From assembly GCA_947497175.1 (NCBI GenBank), contig CANMFM010000006.1:186001-250000 (forward strand): a stretch of 64,000 nucleotides of DNA. The letters are read 5' to 3'. The notes below the pieces were generated by a model. That model searched no databases and was not told the origin of the DNA. It saw nothing but the letters and a program-made list of their open reading frames with translations. Position numbers and translations under genes: made by a program. This DNA is from an uncultured Aquimarina sp. GTDB lineage: Bacteria; Bacteroidota; Bacteroidia; Flavobacteriales; Flavobacteriaceae. Of the stretch, positions 9,272 to 16,964 are shown piece after piece; position 1 is the first letter of the stretch; every line of letters starts with the position of its first letter.

Positions 9272-10048
9272 ATGAAGTATCAAGAATTCTTTTCTATTAC
9301 AATAAAACACTCCTATTTTTCAGGAACAGCAGCCGATTTGGTACTTACTCCTGTATTAGAAACAGAGGAGCTTTTAAAAAAGCGAGGATTGCTTCTTAAA
9401 AAAACGGCCAAAGGAATACGTTGCCTGGTTGGAATTGATGAAGAAAACAAAGGTTTTTCAGAAAAAATCCAGAATGATGTATTTGCTTTTTATGTTTTTC
9501 CTACTTCGGGTACGGTTCGGGAATTCACCGATATGTCTGAAGTAAAAGAAGGTGAAATGATGTTTTTTACCAACGAAAAATTACGTAAAAATCAATTTGA
9601 ATTAGTTACTAGCAAAATTAAGAAGGAAGAGGCTTACCAGAGATTTCCTGCGCTGGCAAAAGTAGAAATTAAAGGAAGTGAAATGAATTCAGAGAGCCAT
9701 GGTACGTTATTTACCTATCAGGTTCAATTTACTGCTACCGCGATACAATGGAAGTATTATTTTATTTCTAATACTGATGATTCAACTATAACATTAGAAT
9801 CTAGAGACGAGCAAATCAGTTTCAATGAAATGATCATTGACGAAAATAGCACTGATCAGATTATAACTTCCATACGATTAAATTTCCCCAATACCCAAAT
9901 AAAGGCTTTTGAGTCTAAAGATTTGGTTCCCCATAGCATTAAACCTATAAAAAATATCAAACTGATCAAAAATGGTAATGTGCTTATGAGTCATTTACCA
10001 AATCCAGAAGAAGAACAAAACGGTGTACAAATAATTAAAATTAAGTAA
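9272..10048 (+). CDS. Unrecognised eCIS-cluster protein
   Basis: I do not recognise this 258-aa protein. It has no signal peptide or membrane segment and is predicted soluble, with mixed beta structure (HGTLFTYQVQFTATAIQWKYYFI, broken here as two strands near residues 147-170). It sits 41 bp after the cap gene and 70 bp before the sheath gene on the same strand, so it is co-transcribed with structural genes. Position suggests a particle component or assembly factor, perhaps at the cap or collar. The start is the ATG at 9272, preceded by an A-rich stretch. Confidence 0.6.
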   Translation: MKYQEFFSITIKHSYFSGTAADLVLTPVLETEELLKKRGLLLKKTAKGIRCLVGIDEENKGFSEKIQNDVFAFYVFPTSGTVREFTDMSEVKEGEMMFFTNEKLRKNQFELVTSKIKKEEAYQRFPALAKVEIKGSEMNSESHGTLFTYQVQFTATAIQWKYYFISNTDDSTITLESRDEQISFNEMIIDENSTDQIITSIRLNFPNTQIKAFESKDLVPHSIKPIKNIKLIKNGNVLMSHLPNPEEEQNGVQIIKIK

Positions 10049-10118
10049 AAAAAGCATACCGAAAGAATTATATGGATTTTCGGGAGTGCTAATTATAAAC
10101 ATTTAAAATTTTTAAAAT

Positions 10119-11750
10119 ATGTCTAAATTTTTAACACCAGATGTGTATACGGAGGAAGTACCTCTCTTACCACAGTCTGTAGCAGAAGTTTCCACTGCAG
10201 TACCTGCTTTTATTGGATTTACTGAGAAAGCCAAGAAGAACGATAAAAACTTGAAAAACACTGCTGTTCGGGTATCCACACTTTTAGAATTCAAAGAGGC
10301 TTTTGGAGGTGCTCAGCCAGCATCTTTTAAGGTCAATGTAAATGAACAAGTTATAGAAAGGGTTGAGGTCACAGCTCCACAGCATACATTATATCACGCA
10401 ATAGATTTATATTTTAAGAATGGAGGAGGAGATTGTTATGTAATATCTGTAGGAAGTTATCAAGATGATTATAACAAAGAATCTTTTTTAGAAGGCTTAG
10501 ATGTATTGAGTAAAGAAGATGAACCTACCTTAATTATGTTGGGTGAGGCCACTCAATTAGATCCGGTTGATTATCATGAGGTATGTCAAACTGCTCTAAG
10601 TCAGTGTCAGGAATTAAAAGACAGGTTTTGCATTTTTGATATCCAAAAAGGGGATGAAGGAGTAGCAACTTTTAGAAATGGAATAGGAACTAATCATCTC
10701 AAATACGGAGCTGCATATACACCCTACTTACAGACTTCACTTACGTACAAGTATCAAGAAGAAGATGTGATCATCTCTGGTTCTTCATCACAAGAAACCA
10801 TTAAGTTAGACGTAGATGAGGCTATTAGAATTATATATAACGGAGATGCACAAGATAATCCTAAAGTGAAAATCAATAAAGGATCTGGTGGTACACCCTC
10901 TTTTAGTATTGAAGAAGCAACATTGACAATTACCAATGTAGGAGAAGGTATAGAAGCATCTAAAGTTATTGAAGTTTGGAATGATTCTACAGGTAAGGGT
11001 GATTTTGACATTATTGTATTGGACAGTACTTCGCTGGTAAAATCGAACACAAGAGCAGGGAGTCTAGTCGCAAGCGGAGGTGATGGAGCGTCTTTAAGAT
11101 TATCTGATATTAAAGGGTCTCAATCCGAATTATACAATACAGTAGTGAGCGAAGTATCAAAACAACGGATCATCTTACCTCCTAGTTCGGCGGTAGCAGG
11201 TGCCTATGCTACTACAGATAGAGAAAGAGGGGTATGGAAAGCTCCTGCAAATGTAAGCCTAAATGCGGTAATAGCGCCCGTAGAGAAAATAACTTCAAAA
11301 GATCAGGAACGATTGAATGTAGATTCCGACAATGGTAAATCCATCAATGCCATTCGTGGTTTTGTAGGTAAAGGAACCTTGGTATGGGGAGCACGTACAT
11401 TGGCCGGAAATGATAATGAATGGAGATATGTTTCTGTACGTAGATTGTTTAATATGATCGAAGAATCTACCAAAAAAGCGTCTCAGTTTGCCGTTTTCGA
11501 ATCCAATGATGCGGTAACCTGGTTAAAAGTTAAAGCAATGATAGAAAGTTTCCTATACGGAATCTGGCAGCAAGGTGGTCTGGCAGGATCCACAGAAGAA
11601 CAAGCCTATTTTGTAAATATCGGATTAGGCAAAACCATGACACAAGACGATATTCTTAATGGAAGAATGATCGCAGAAATAGGATTAGCGGCAGTACGTC
11701 CTGCCGAGTTCATCATTTTAAAATTCTCCCACAAACTACAGGAGGCCTAA
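10119..11750 (+). CDS. Contractile sheath protein (Pvc2-like)
   Basis: This 543-aa protein is the contractile sheath subunit. The N-terminus (MSKFLTPDVYTEEVP) and the C-terminal domain match phage/eCIS tail sheaths: WGARTLAGNDNEWRYVSVRR near 423-442, then a helical stretch and the closing block RPAEFIILKFSHKLQEA. A less conserved beta-rich insertion (about residues 205-325) probably projects outward. Only one sheath gene is present, whereas PVC and AFP have three. The sheath surrounds the tube and contracts to drive it into the target. Confidence 0.93.
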   Translation: MSKFLTPDVYTEEVPLLPQSVAEVSTAVPAFIGFTEKAKKNDKNLKNTAVRVSTLLEFKEAFGGAQPASFKVNVNEQVIERVEVTAPQHTLYHAIDLYFKNGGGDCYVISVGSYQDDYNKESFLEGLDVLSKEDEPTLIMLGEATQLDPVDYHEVCQTALSQCQELKDRFCIFDIQKGDEGVATFRNGIGTNHLKYGAAYTPYLQTSLTYKYQEEDVIISGSSSQETIKLDVDEAIRIIYNGDAQDNPKVKINKGSGGTPSFSIEEATLTITNVGEGIEASKVIEVWNDSTGKGDFDIIVLDSTSLVKSNTRAGSLVASGGDGASLRLSDIKGSQSELYNTVVSEVSKQRIILPPSSAVAGAYATTDRERGVWKAPANVSLNAVIAPVEKITSKDQERLNVDSDNGKSINAIRGFVGKGTLVWGARTLAGNDNEWRYVSVRRLFNMIEESTKKASQFAVFESNDAVTWLKVKAMIESFLYGIWQQGGLAGSTEEQAYFVNIGLGKTMTQDDILNGRMIAEIGLAAVRPAEFIILKFSHKLQEA

Positions 11751-11792
11751 TCTATAGAGAAGAGATACATAATCATATAAAAAATAAAAAAA

Positions 11793-12266
11793 ATGGCGTT
11801 AACAAAAGCACAAATAAAGACAGATTATCCATTACCTATTTATAATTATAGGGTAGATATTAATGGAGAGTCAATTAGTTTCTCTGAGGTATCAGGGCTA
11901 GAATTATCTTTCGAAACACATACCTATAAAGAAAGCTTTGCCACAGGAGGTAAAGTAGGGCCTAATATTATGTATATGCCAGGGCAGATACAGCCAGTAA
12001 ATATTTCGATGAAAAAGGGATTGGTAAAAGGTAAAAGTATACCTGTATTTTATGATTGGATCAATGATATTCAGCTTAATCAAGTAGATAAGAGAGATAT
12101 TGTAGTACATCTCTTAGACGAAACTGGTAGTACAGTGGTAAGCTGGAAGGTCATAGATGCTTTTCCTACCAAGCTTACTGCACCTTCTTTTGATGCTAGT
12201 TCTAACGATGTCGCTATAGAATCTCTGGATCTAATGGCATCTAGAGTCACTATGGAAGAAGCATAG
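11793..12266 (+). CDS. Inner tube protein, gp19 family (Pvc1-like)
   Basis: The 157-aa protein belongs to the T4 gp19-like tail tube family: NYRVDINGESISFSEVSGLE near the N-terminus, then WINDIQLNQVDKRDIVVHL and the late signature VVSWKVIDAFPTKLTAPSFD. It lies directly after the sheath gene and has the length and position of the main hexameric tube subunit. Two more gp19 paralogs follow, so this is best read as the bulk tube protein and the other two as tube-initiator or adaptor rings. Confidence 0.9.
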   Translation: MALTKAQIKTDYPLPIYNYRVDINGESISFSEVSGLELSFETHTYKESFATGGKVGPNIMYMPGQIQPVNISMKKGLVKGKSIPVFYDWINDIQLNQVDKRDIVVHLLDETGSTVVSWKVIDAFPTKLTAPSFDASSNDVAIESLDLMASRVTMEEA

Positions 12267-12374
12267 TCGCTAAAGTAATTCATAGCAAAATAGTAAAACA
12301 AGTAGTATTCTAATTTCACACCAGGCCAAGTCAGAAAGGTGTAAGGTTGATGTATATCTAAAAGATAGCAAATT

Positions 12375-12818
12375 GTGGCAGTTGACAAACAAAGAATTAT
12401 AGAAAATTATCCCCTACCTGTTTATAATTATCAGGTAACAATCAATGGGATTGAAATCATGTCTTTTGCAGAGATTTCAGGGTTAGAAATTGATCATGAT
12501 CATATATTGTACAGACATGGTTTTAGCTGGGCTGTAGGGGATCATTTGATTCGAGGTCAACGAAAACCGATTAATATCACGCTAAAAAGAGGGATCGTCA
12601 AGCGTCGTAGTGATCTGCATGACTGGATCAAGTCTGGAGAAAAAAAAGATATCAGAATAGAACTATGCGATGAAACTGGGATGGGCATCGTAATTTGGGA
12701 GGTTTCCCGAGCATTACCTTTTAAATTAGATGCACCATCATTCAGTGCAAGTACGAGTGAAATCGCCTTCGAAAGTCTGAATTTGATCGCACATGATTTA
12801 AGAATAAAACACACTTAA
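12375..12818 (+). CDS. Second gp19-family tube protein (tube initiator-like)
   Basis: The 147-aa paralog of the preceding tube protein starts at a GTG (12375). The start is supported by the shared N-terminal pattern: ENYPLPVYNYQVTINGIEIMSFAEISGLE aligns in parts with DYPLPIYNYRVDINGESISFSEVSGLE of the first tube gene (each quoted here in outline only as NYxVxINGxxI and SFxExSGLE). The conserved IWEVSRALPFKLDAPSFSA block is also present. In related systems such a paralog forms a ring between the spike hub and the main tube. A gap of about 108 bp separates it from the first tube gene. Confidence 0.86.
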   Translation: MAVDKQRIIENYPLPVYNYQVTINGIEIMSFAEISGLEIDHDHILYRHGFSWAVGDHLIRGQRKPINITLKRGIVKRRSDLHDWIKSGEKKDIRIELCDETGMGIVIWEVSRALPFKLDAPSFSASTSEIAFESLNLIAHDLRIKHT

Positions 12819-12828
12819 AAATTCGTAT

Positions 12829-13317
12829 ATGTTAGATGTTTTAAAAGCAATCAATTTTGCAGACAGAGAGCCCACATTATCGCACAGATTTGGCGTGTTT
12901 TTTTTGGCAGGTGGGATAGTTCCCAATCCTATTGATCTTAGGTTTCAAAAGGTCAGTGGTATCAGCACAGATGTACAGTTAGAAACCATCAATGAAGGTG
13001 GAGAAAATTTGCATGCACATCGGATGCCAAAAATGATGAATTACAATAATTTGGTATTAGAAAGAGGCTATGTAGCGAGTGTAATTCCTTCTCCGTTAAA
13101 CTTAGAATTCAATGCTTCATTTTCCTTATTTAAGTTTAACCCATCTAACGTATTAGTCACATTATTTAACGATGAAGGAATCCCAATCGGAGGATGGTTA
13201 TTTGTAAAAGCCTATCCCGTAAGATGGTCTGTGTCGGATTTGGATGCACAATCCAATTTGGTAGCTATTGATACTATGGAGTTAGCCTATACACGATTTC
13301 AAATTTTAAGAATATAA
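12829..13317 (+). CDS. Third gp19-family tube protein (Pvc5-like)
   Basis: The 162-aa protein is a more divergent gp19-family member. It has RFGVFFLAGGIVPNPIDLRF, KVSGISTDVQLE and the late block GWLFVKAYPVRWSVSDLDAQ, where the family usually has the same WxVxxAxPxKxxxxxxDA pattern. It is 10 bp downstream of the second tube gene. Position and divergence fit the Pvc5-type tube-initiation ring closest to the baseplate hub. Confidence 0.82.
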   Translation: MLDVLKAINFADREPTLSHRFGVFFLAGGIVPNPIDLRFQKVSGISTDVQLETINEGGENLHAHRMPKMMNYNNLVLERGYVASVIPSPLNLEFNASFSLFKFNPSNVLVTLFNDEGIPIGGWLFVKAYPVRWSVSDLDAQSNLVAIDTMELAYTRFQILRI

Positions 13318-13319
13318 AA

Positions 13320-13481
13320 ATGGCTGTTGAGATCAAAGAAATTGTGATAAGAGCTGTCGTATCAGATACGCAGCAATCCGAAATTGCTTCCAAGGAGGAT
13401 TTTGGAATGGAGCAAAACATTTTAGTACAGGAATGTGTACATCAGGTATTAAAGATATTAAAAAAGAAAAATCGCAGATGA
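13320..13481 (+). CDS. Small DUF5908-family eCIS protein (Pvc6-like)
   Basis: This 53-aa gene fills the 165-bp gap between a tube gene and the hub gene. The ATG is at 13320-13322 and the TGA at 13479-13481, one base before the next ATG. The protein begins MAVEIKEIVIRAVV and ends with a basic helix (VLKILKKKNRR). Short proteins with this VEIKExxIxAxV start are the DUF5908 family, found in eCIS clusters at the Pvc6 position. The role is not established. Tight packing on both sides supports that it is translated. Confidence 0.82.
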   Translation: MAVEIKEIVIRAVVSDTQQSEIASKEDFGMEQNILVQECVHQVLKILKKKNRR

Positions 13482-13482
13482 T

Positions 13483-14202
13483 ATGTCGGTATTAGATAGC
13501 TTAAATCCCTTTAAACTTCAAAAACTCAAGATCACTTCTTATGATAAGAAGGAAAGAAAAGATTCAGGTAAGGAGTTCGAGGTGATGTTTAACCCAGAAT
13601 CTGTACAACGAAGTTTTACGAATAAGTATACTAAGCAGCCAAGTAATCCTCAAAACGAGGATACAGTTAAGTTTACCAATAGTGCACGATCTACCGTACG
13701 TATGAAGTTAATTTTTGACGGAACCAATGTACATCAATACGGAGCAGAAACAGCATTTAGAGTACTACGAGGTTCTCAAACCAATGTAACAGAGCGAATC
13801 GATGATTTTTTAACGAACATTGTAAAAATCAAGGGTAAAATTCATGAACCTCCTTTTCTGATATTGAGTTGGGGAAAAACACTTGATTTTAGTTGTAGAC
13901 TCAATGATTTGGATATTAATTACACCATGTTTGCTAGAAGCGGTGATCCATTGCGGGCAGAGTTAAATGTTTCCTTTATTGAAGACGATGCGCTAGACGA
14001 ACAAATTGCAAAATTAGGTTTAGAATCTCCTGATTTAACACATTATCGAATAGTAAAAGCGGGTGATCAATTGCCATTAATGTGTCAGGATATATATGGA
14101 TCACCCATGTATTATCCCCTAATAGCAAGTGTTAATAAACTTAGGAGTTTTAGGAACCTTACACCAGGACAAGAAATTTATTTTCCTCCAATTGAAAAAT
14201 AA
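13483..14202 (+). CDS. Baseplate hub protein with LysM-like C-terminus (Pvc7-like)
   Basis: The 239-aa protein has the CIS_tube-type N-terminal domain (residues about 10-165: KLKITSYDKK, EFEVMFNPESVQRSF, PPFLILSWGK) and a C-terminal LysM-like segment (HYRIVKAGDQLPLMC, then ASVNKLRSFRNLTPGQEIYFPP). This is the Pvc7/gp53-like architecture, a connector that clamps the hub and tube in the baseplate. It starts one base after the preceding stop and ends three bases before the spike gene, so translation is coupled. Confidence 0.88.
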   Translation: MSVLDSLNPFKLQKLKITSYDKKERKDSGKEFEVMFNPESVQRSFTNKYTKQPSNPQNEDTVKFTNSARSTVRMKLIFDGTNVHQYGAETAFRVLRGSQTNVTERIDDFLTNIVKIKGKIHEPPFLILSWGKTLDFSCRLNDLDINYTMFARSGDPLRAELNVSFIEDDALDEQIAKLGLESPDLTHYRIVKAGDQLPLMCQDIYGSPMYYPLIASVNKLRSFRNLTPGQEIYFPPIEK

Positions 14203-14205
14203 CGT

Positions 14206-15888
14206 ATGGCATCAACAGTAGTAACAAATACCATCAAAAGCAACGGCGAACCCCTTCAATTAGGAACGTATCAATTGATGTCTTTAGATACCAATAAAGA
14301 GTTCAATAAAATACCAATGGCCGAGCTCAAACTATATGATGGTTGCATAGCACAACAAAAGTTCGAAACACTGGACGGAGATGCTTTTTTACCGGGATCC
14401 CTGATAGAAATCTTTATGCGATATGAAGGAAAAAACACTACTGAAGAAAAGATTTTTGAAGGTATTGTGATTAATCAGGAAATAGAAAGATCTCAACATC
14501 AATCTGAGCTAACCATAGAGCTTTACGATCCTTGTATTAAAATGACCAGTTTACGAAAAAACGGTGTCTATAAAGGTCTTACAGACAGTAAGATCATAAA
14601 AGATCTGATTAGCAAATACAAAGGTCTAAAAGCAAAAGAAATTGAGAATACATCGTATACACATCCGCAGATGGTACAGTATTATGTATCGGATTGGGAT
14701 TTTATGATATCAAGAGCAGAAGCTAATGGGCAATTAGTAGCAGTCGATGATGGTCAAGTCTCTGTGTTTACTCCTAGTATAAAGAACCCGGACCTGACCT
14801 TGACTTTTGGTATAGATTTAGCACATTTTGATTTAAAATTGAGTAGTCAGGGGCAATATGAGAAAATACTTACTTTTGGTTTAGACACAAAGAAAAAACA
14901 ATTAGCATTAAGTCTTCCTAAAAAAGCCGAAGAACAAACGTTAGGAAGTATAGGGTATGATGTACCGATGCTATCAAATGTAGTGGGGGCTACAGAAGCA
15001 CAATTGATTCATCCAGTACCCACAGATCCTTTAGAGCTTCAATCCTGGTCGGATGCACAGATTATAAAATCCAGACTTTCTGCAGTACAGGGAACCATCA
15101 GGGTTGATGGAAATGGGAAGCTCAAGGTAGGGCAGACGATAAAAATTGAAAATGTAAGTCGATTTAACGGAAATCATATTATCACAGGTGTTCGTAATTC
15201 ATTTGTGATGGGTTCAGGATGGTATACTCATCTACAAATAGGCATGGATGCAAACTGGTTTAGCGCTCAATCAGATATTATAGATACACAAGCTGCCGGA
15301 TTGCTTCCAGGTGTAAATGGTTTGCAGGTTGGTACTGTTTTAGGTCATATCGAAGATGCAGATCATGGATTCAGGGTTCAGGTACACATACCAGCATTTC
15401 ATCAAGAAGGAAAGCCAACTGAGGTACTGGCGATGTTTACTTCGTTAGATGCTGGATCAGATCACGGAATCTTCTTCCCGCCAGAAAAAGGAGATCGGGT
15501 GGTTGTAGGTTTTTTAAATGATGATCCCAGGCAAGCTATTGTATTGGGAGCAATGCATAGTAATAAAGTCCCCAATACAGTAAAGAAAAAAAACACCTAC
15601 AAAGGAATTTATACCAAGTCTAATTTTCAATTGCTGTTTGATGAAGAGAAAGAGATCGTAACCTTATCTACGGCAGATACTGATGATACAAATGGACAGG
15701 TCATATGTATCAATCAGAAAGAAAAGAAGATTAATCTGGAAGACGCAAACGGGAATATAGTTGAGTTAAGTAAAGATGGGATCAAGCTGATGAGTGCTAA
15801 AGATTTTATGATAGATGCCCAAGGAGATCTAAGTATTAATGCTAAAGGAAAAATTAAAGTCAAAGGGAAAAAAGTGGATTTAATATAA
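14206..15888 (+). CDS. VgrG-like central spike (Pvc8-like)
   Basis: The 560-aa protein is the trimeric spike. Residues about 1-345 form the gp27-like hub region (YQLMSLDTNKEFNKIPMAEL, YYVSDWDFMISRAEANG). The gp5 OB-fold follows at about 370-455 (GTVLGHIEDADHGFRVQVHIP, PPEKGDRVVVGFLNDDP broken here by family-typical loops). A short beta-helix needle ends the protein (VELSKDGIKLMS, LSINAKGKIKVKGKKVD). There is no C-terminal effector extension, so cargo is loaded in the tube lumen or elsewhere. Confidence 0.93.
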   Translation: MASTVVTNTIKSNGEPLQLGTYQLMSLDTNKEFNKIPMAELKLYDGCIAQQKFETLDGDAFLPGSLIEIFMRYEGKNTTEEKIFEGIVINQEIERSQHQSELTIELYDPCIKMTSLRKNGVYKGLTDSKIIKDLISKYKGLKAKEIENTSYTHPQMVQYYVSDWDFMISRAEANGQLVAVDDGQVSVFTPSIKNPDLTLTFGIDLAHFDLKLSSQGQYEKILTFGLDTKKKQLALSLPKKAEEQTLGSIGYDVPMLSNVVGATEAQLIHPVPTDPLELQSWSDAQIIKSRLSAVQGTIRVDGNGKLKVGQTIKIENVSRFNGNHIITGVRNSFVMGSGWYTHLQIGMDANWFSAQSDIIDTQAAGLLPGVNGLQVGTVLGHIEDADHGFRVQVHIPAFHQEGKPTEVLAMFTSLDAGSDHGIFFPPEKGDRVVVGFLNDDPRQAIVLGAMHSNKVPNTVKKKNTYKGIYTKSNFQLLFDEEKEIVTLSTADTDDTNGQVICINQKEKKINLEDANGNIVELSKDGIKLMSAKDFMIDAQGDLSINAKGKIKVKGKKVDLI

Positions 15889-15896
15889 GCATACAT

Positions 15897-16100
15897 ATGG
15901 ATAAAAATAATATACAACTCGAAGTAACAGTGGCAGAAGCTAATCTAATATTAATGGAACTAGGTCAACAACCCTATATCAAAGTAGCGGGATTAATCGA
16001 AAAAATACAACAACAAGGAGCTTTGCAATTAAAATCGTATCAGTCTAATAATCTGGTTGCGCACAGCGAAACTTCCGAAATACTCTCAGAAGATGGATAA
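15897..16100 (+). CDS. Small eCIS baseplate-cluster protein
   Basis: The 67-aa protein begins 8 bp after the spike gene and its last codons overlap the start of the gp25 gene (16093). It is predicted helical: TVAEANLILMELGQQPYIKV, then GLIEKIQQQGALQL. The EANLILxxLGxxPY pattern resembles short helical proteins seen in phage tail and eCIS regions, but I cannot name a family. Overlap on both sides argues for real, coupled translation. Confidence 0.6.
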   Translation: MDKNNIQLEVTVAEANLILMELGQQPYIKVAGLIEKIQQQGALQLKSYQSNNLVAHSETSEILSEDG

Positions 16101-16509
16101 TAAATTTTTAGGAATTGGTTGGGCGTTCCCGCCTACTTTTTCAGGAGGTGGTGCAGATGTTGGATTTACAGCAGGAGAAGAGGATATCAAACAAAGTCTT
16201 CAGATTTTGTTATCTACTTCTTTAAAGGAGCGGATGATGCATCCAGACTTTGGATGTGATCTTACTCAGTTTTTGTTCGAAGAATTAGATCAGCGATTTG
16301 CTAGTGAGTTGAGTAATATGGTATCCAGGGCTTTACTACTGTATGAACCAAGAATCCTGGTAGAAACAGTGACGATAACAGATATAGATCTAGAGAAAGG
16401 GATTGTGCATATATCGATCAATTATATAGTTAGAAGCACCAATAATCGCTTTAATCTGGTATATCCTTTCTATGTTAATGAAGCTGCTACTGTGGCATTT
16501 GATCTTTAA
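16093..16509 (+). CDS. gp25-like baseplate wedge protein (Pvc9-like)
   Basis: I place the start at the ATG at 16093 (138 aa), not at an in-frame ATG at 16057, because the family starts near MDNKFLGIGWAFPP and the upstream part overlaps the previous gene. The gp25/lysozyme-like baseplate signature is clear: ILLSTSLKERMMHPDFGCDL (about 50-69), then LYEPRILVETVTI and a final beta segment. gp25 forms the inner baseplate core and nucleates sheath assembly. The start overlaps the preceding stop by 8 bp. Confidence 0.9.
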   Translation: MDNKFLGIGWAFPPTFSGGGADVGFTAGEEDIKQSLQILLSTSLKERMMHPDFGCDLTQFLFEELDQRFASELSNMVSRALLLYEPRILVETVTITDIDLEKGIVHISINYIVRSTNNRFNLVYPFYVNEAATVAFDL

Positions 16510-16525
16510 AAAGACAGTACAAAAA

Positions 16526-16942
16526 ATGGATACAATAATTATGGATGGTGATCAGGTTAATTTCTTTCCGGTATTTGGGAATGCATCGGTAAGTGTACAA
16601 CCTGGAAAAATGATAGCTTCCGGAAAGACCACCATTAAAGGAAAAAAGGTTTGTGTAGCAGGTGATGAAGCAAAAGTAGAGGTGACCAATTGTGCTTATA
16701 TAGCAGGTTCCTTTATAGGAGGATTAGGGACCTTAACTATCAAAAAATTAGATCCAGGTCAATTAACAAAAAAAAGTAAAAGTGGTACTAAAAGCATAAT
16801 TATAAAGGGAAACATGTTTAAAGCAGAGTTCACAGTAGTTATTAAAGGCATAGATCCCAGCAATGGAAAACCAGACGAAGCGACTGTATATGAAGGAGAA
16901 GGACAATTCGCACCTATAAATACAAAAATACAAGCCAGGTAA
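16526..16942 (+). CDS. PAAR-like spike-tip protein (Pvc10-like)
   Basis: The start is placed at ATG 16526 (138 aa), which follows the gp25 stop by 16 bp; an in-frame ATG at 16472 would lie inside gp25. The protein is glycine- and beta-rich with MDGDQVNFFPVFGNASVSV, KKVCVAGDEAKVEV and GGLGTLTIKKL. Its size, its position between gp25 and the large baseplate gene, and the short strands with GDE turns fit a PAAR-like cone that sharpens the spike. I see two cysteines but not the full classical PAAR His/Cys set. Confidence 0.68.
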   Translation: MDTIIMDGDQVNFFPVFGNASVSVQPGKMIASGKTTIKGKKVCVAGDEAKVEVTNCAYIAGSFIGGLGTLTIKKLDPGQLTKKSKSGTKSIIIKGNMFKAEFTVVIKGIDPSNGKPDEATVYEGEGQFAPINTKIQAR

Positions 16943-16964
16943 ACCTAGTAAAGTAGCAGAAACA

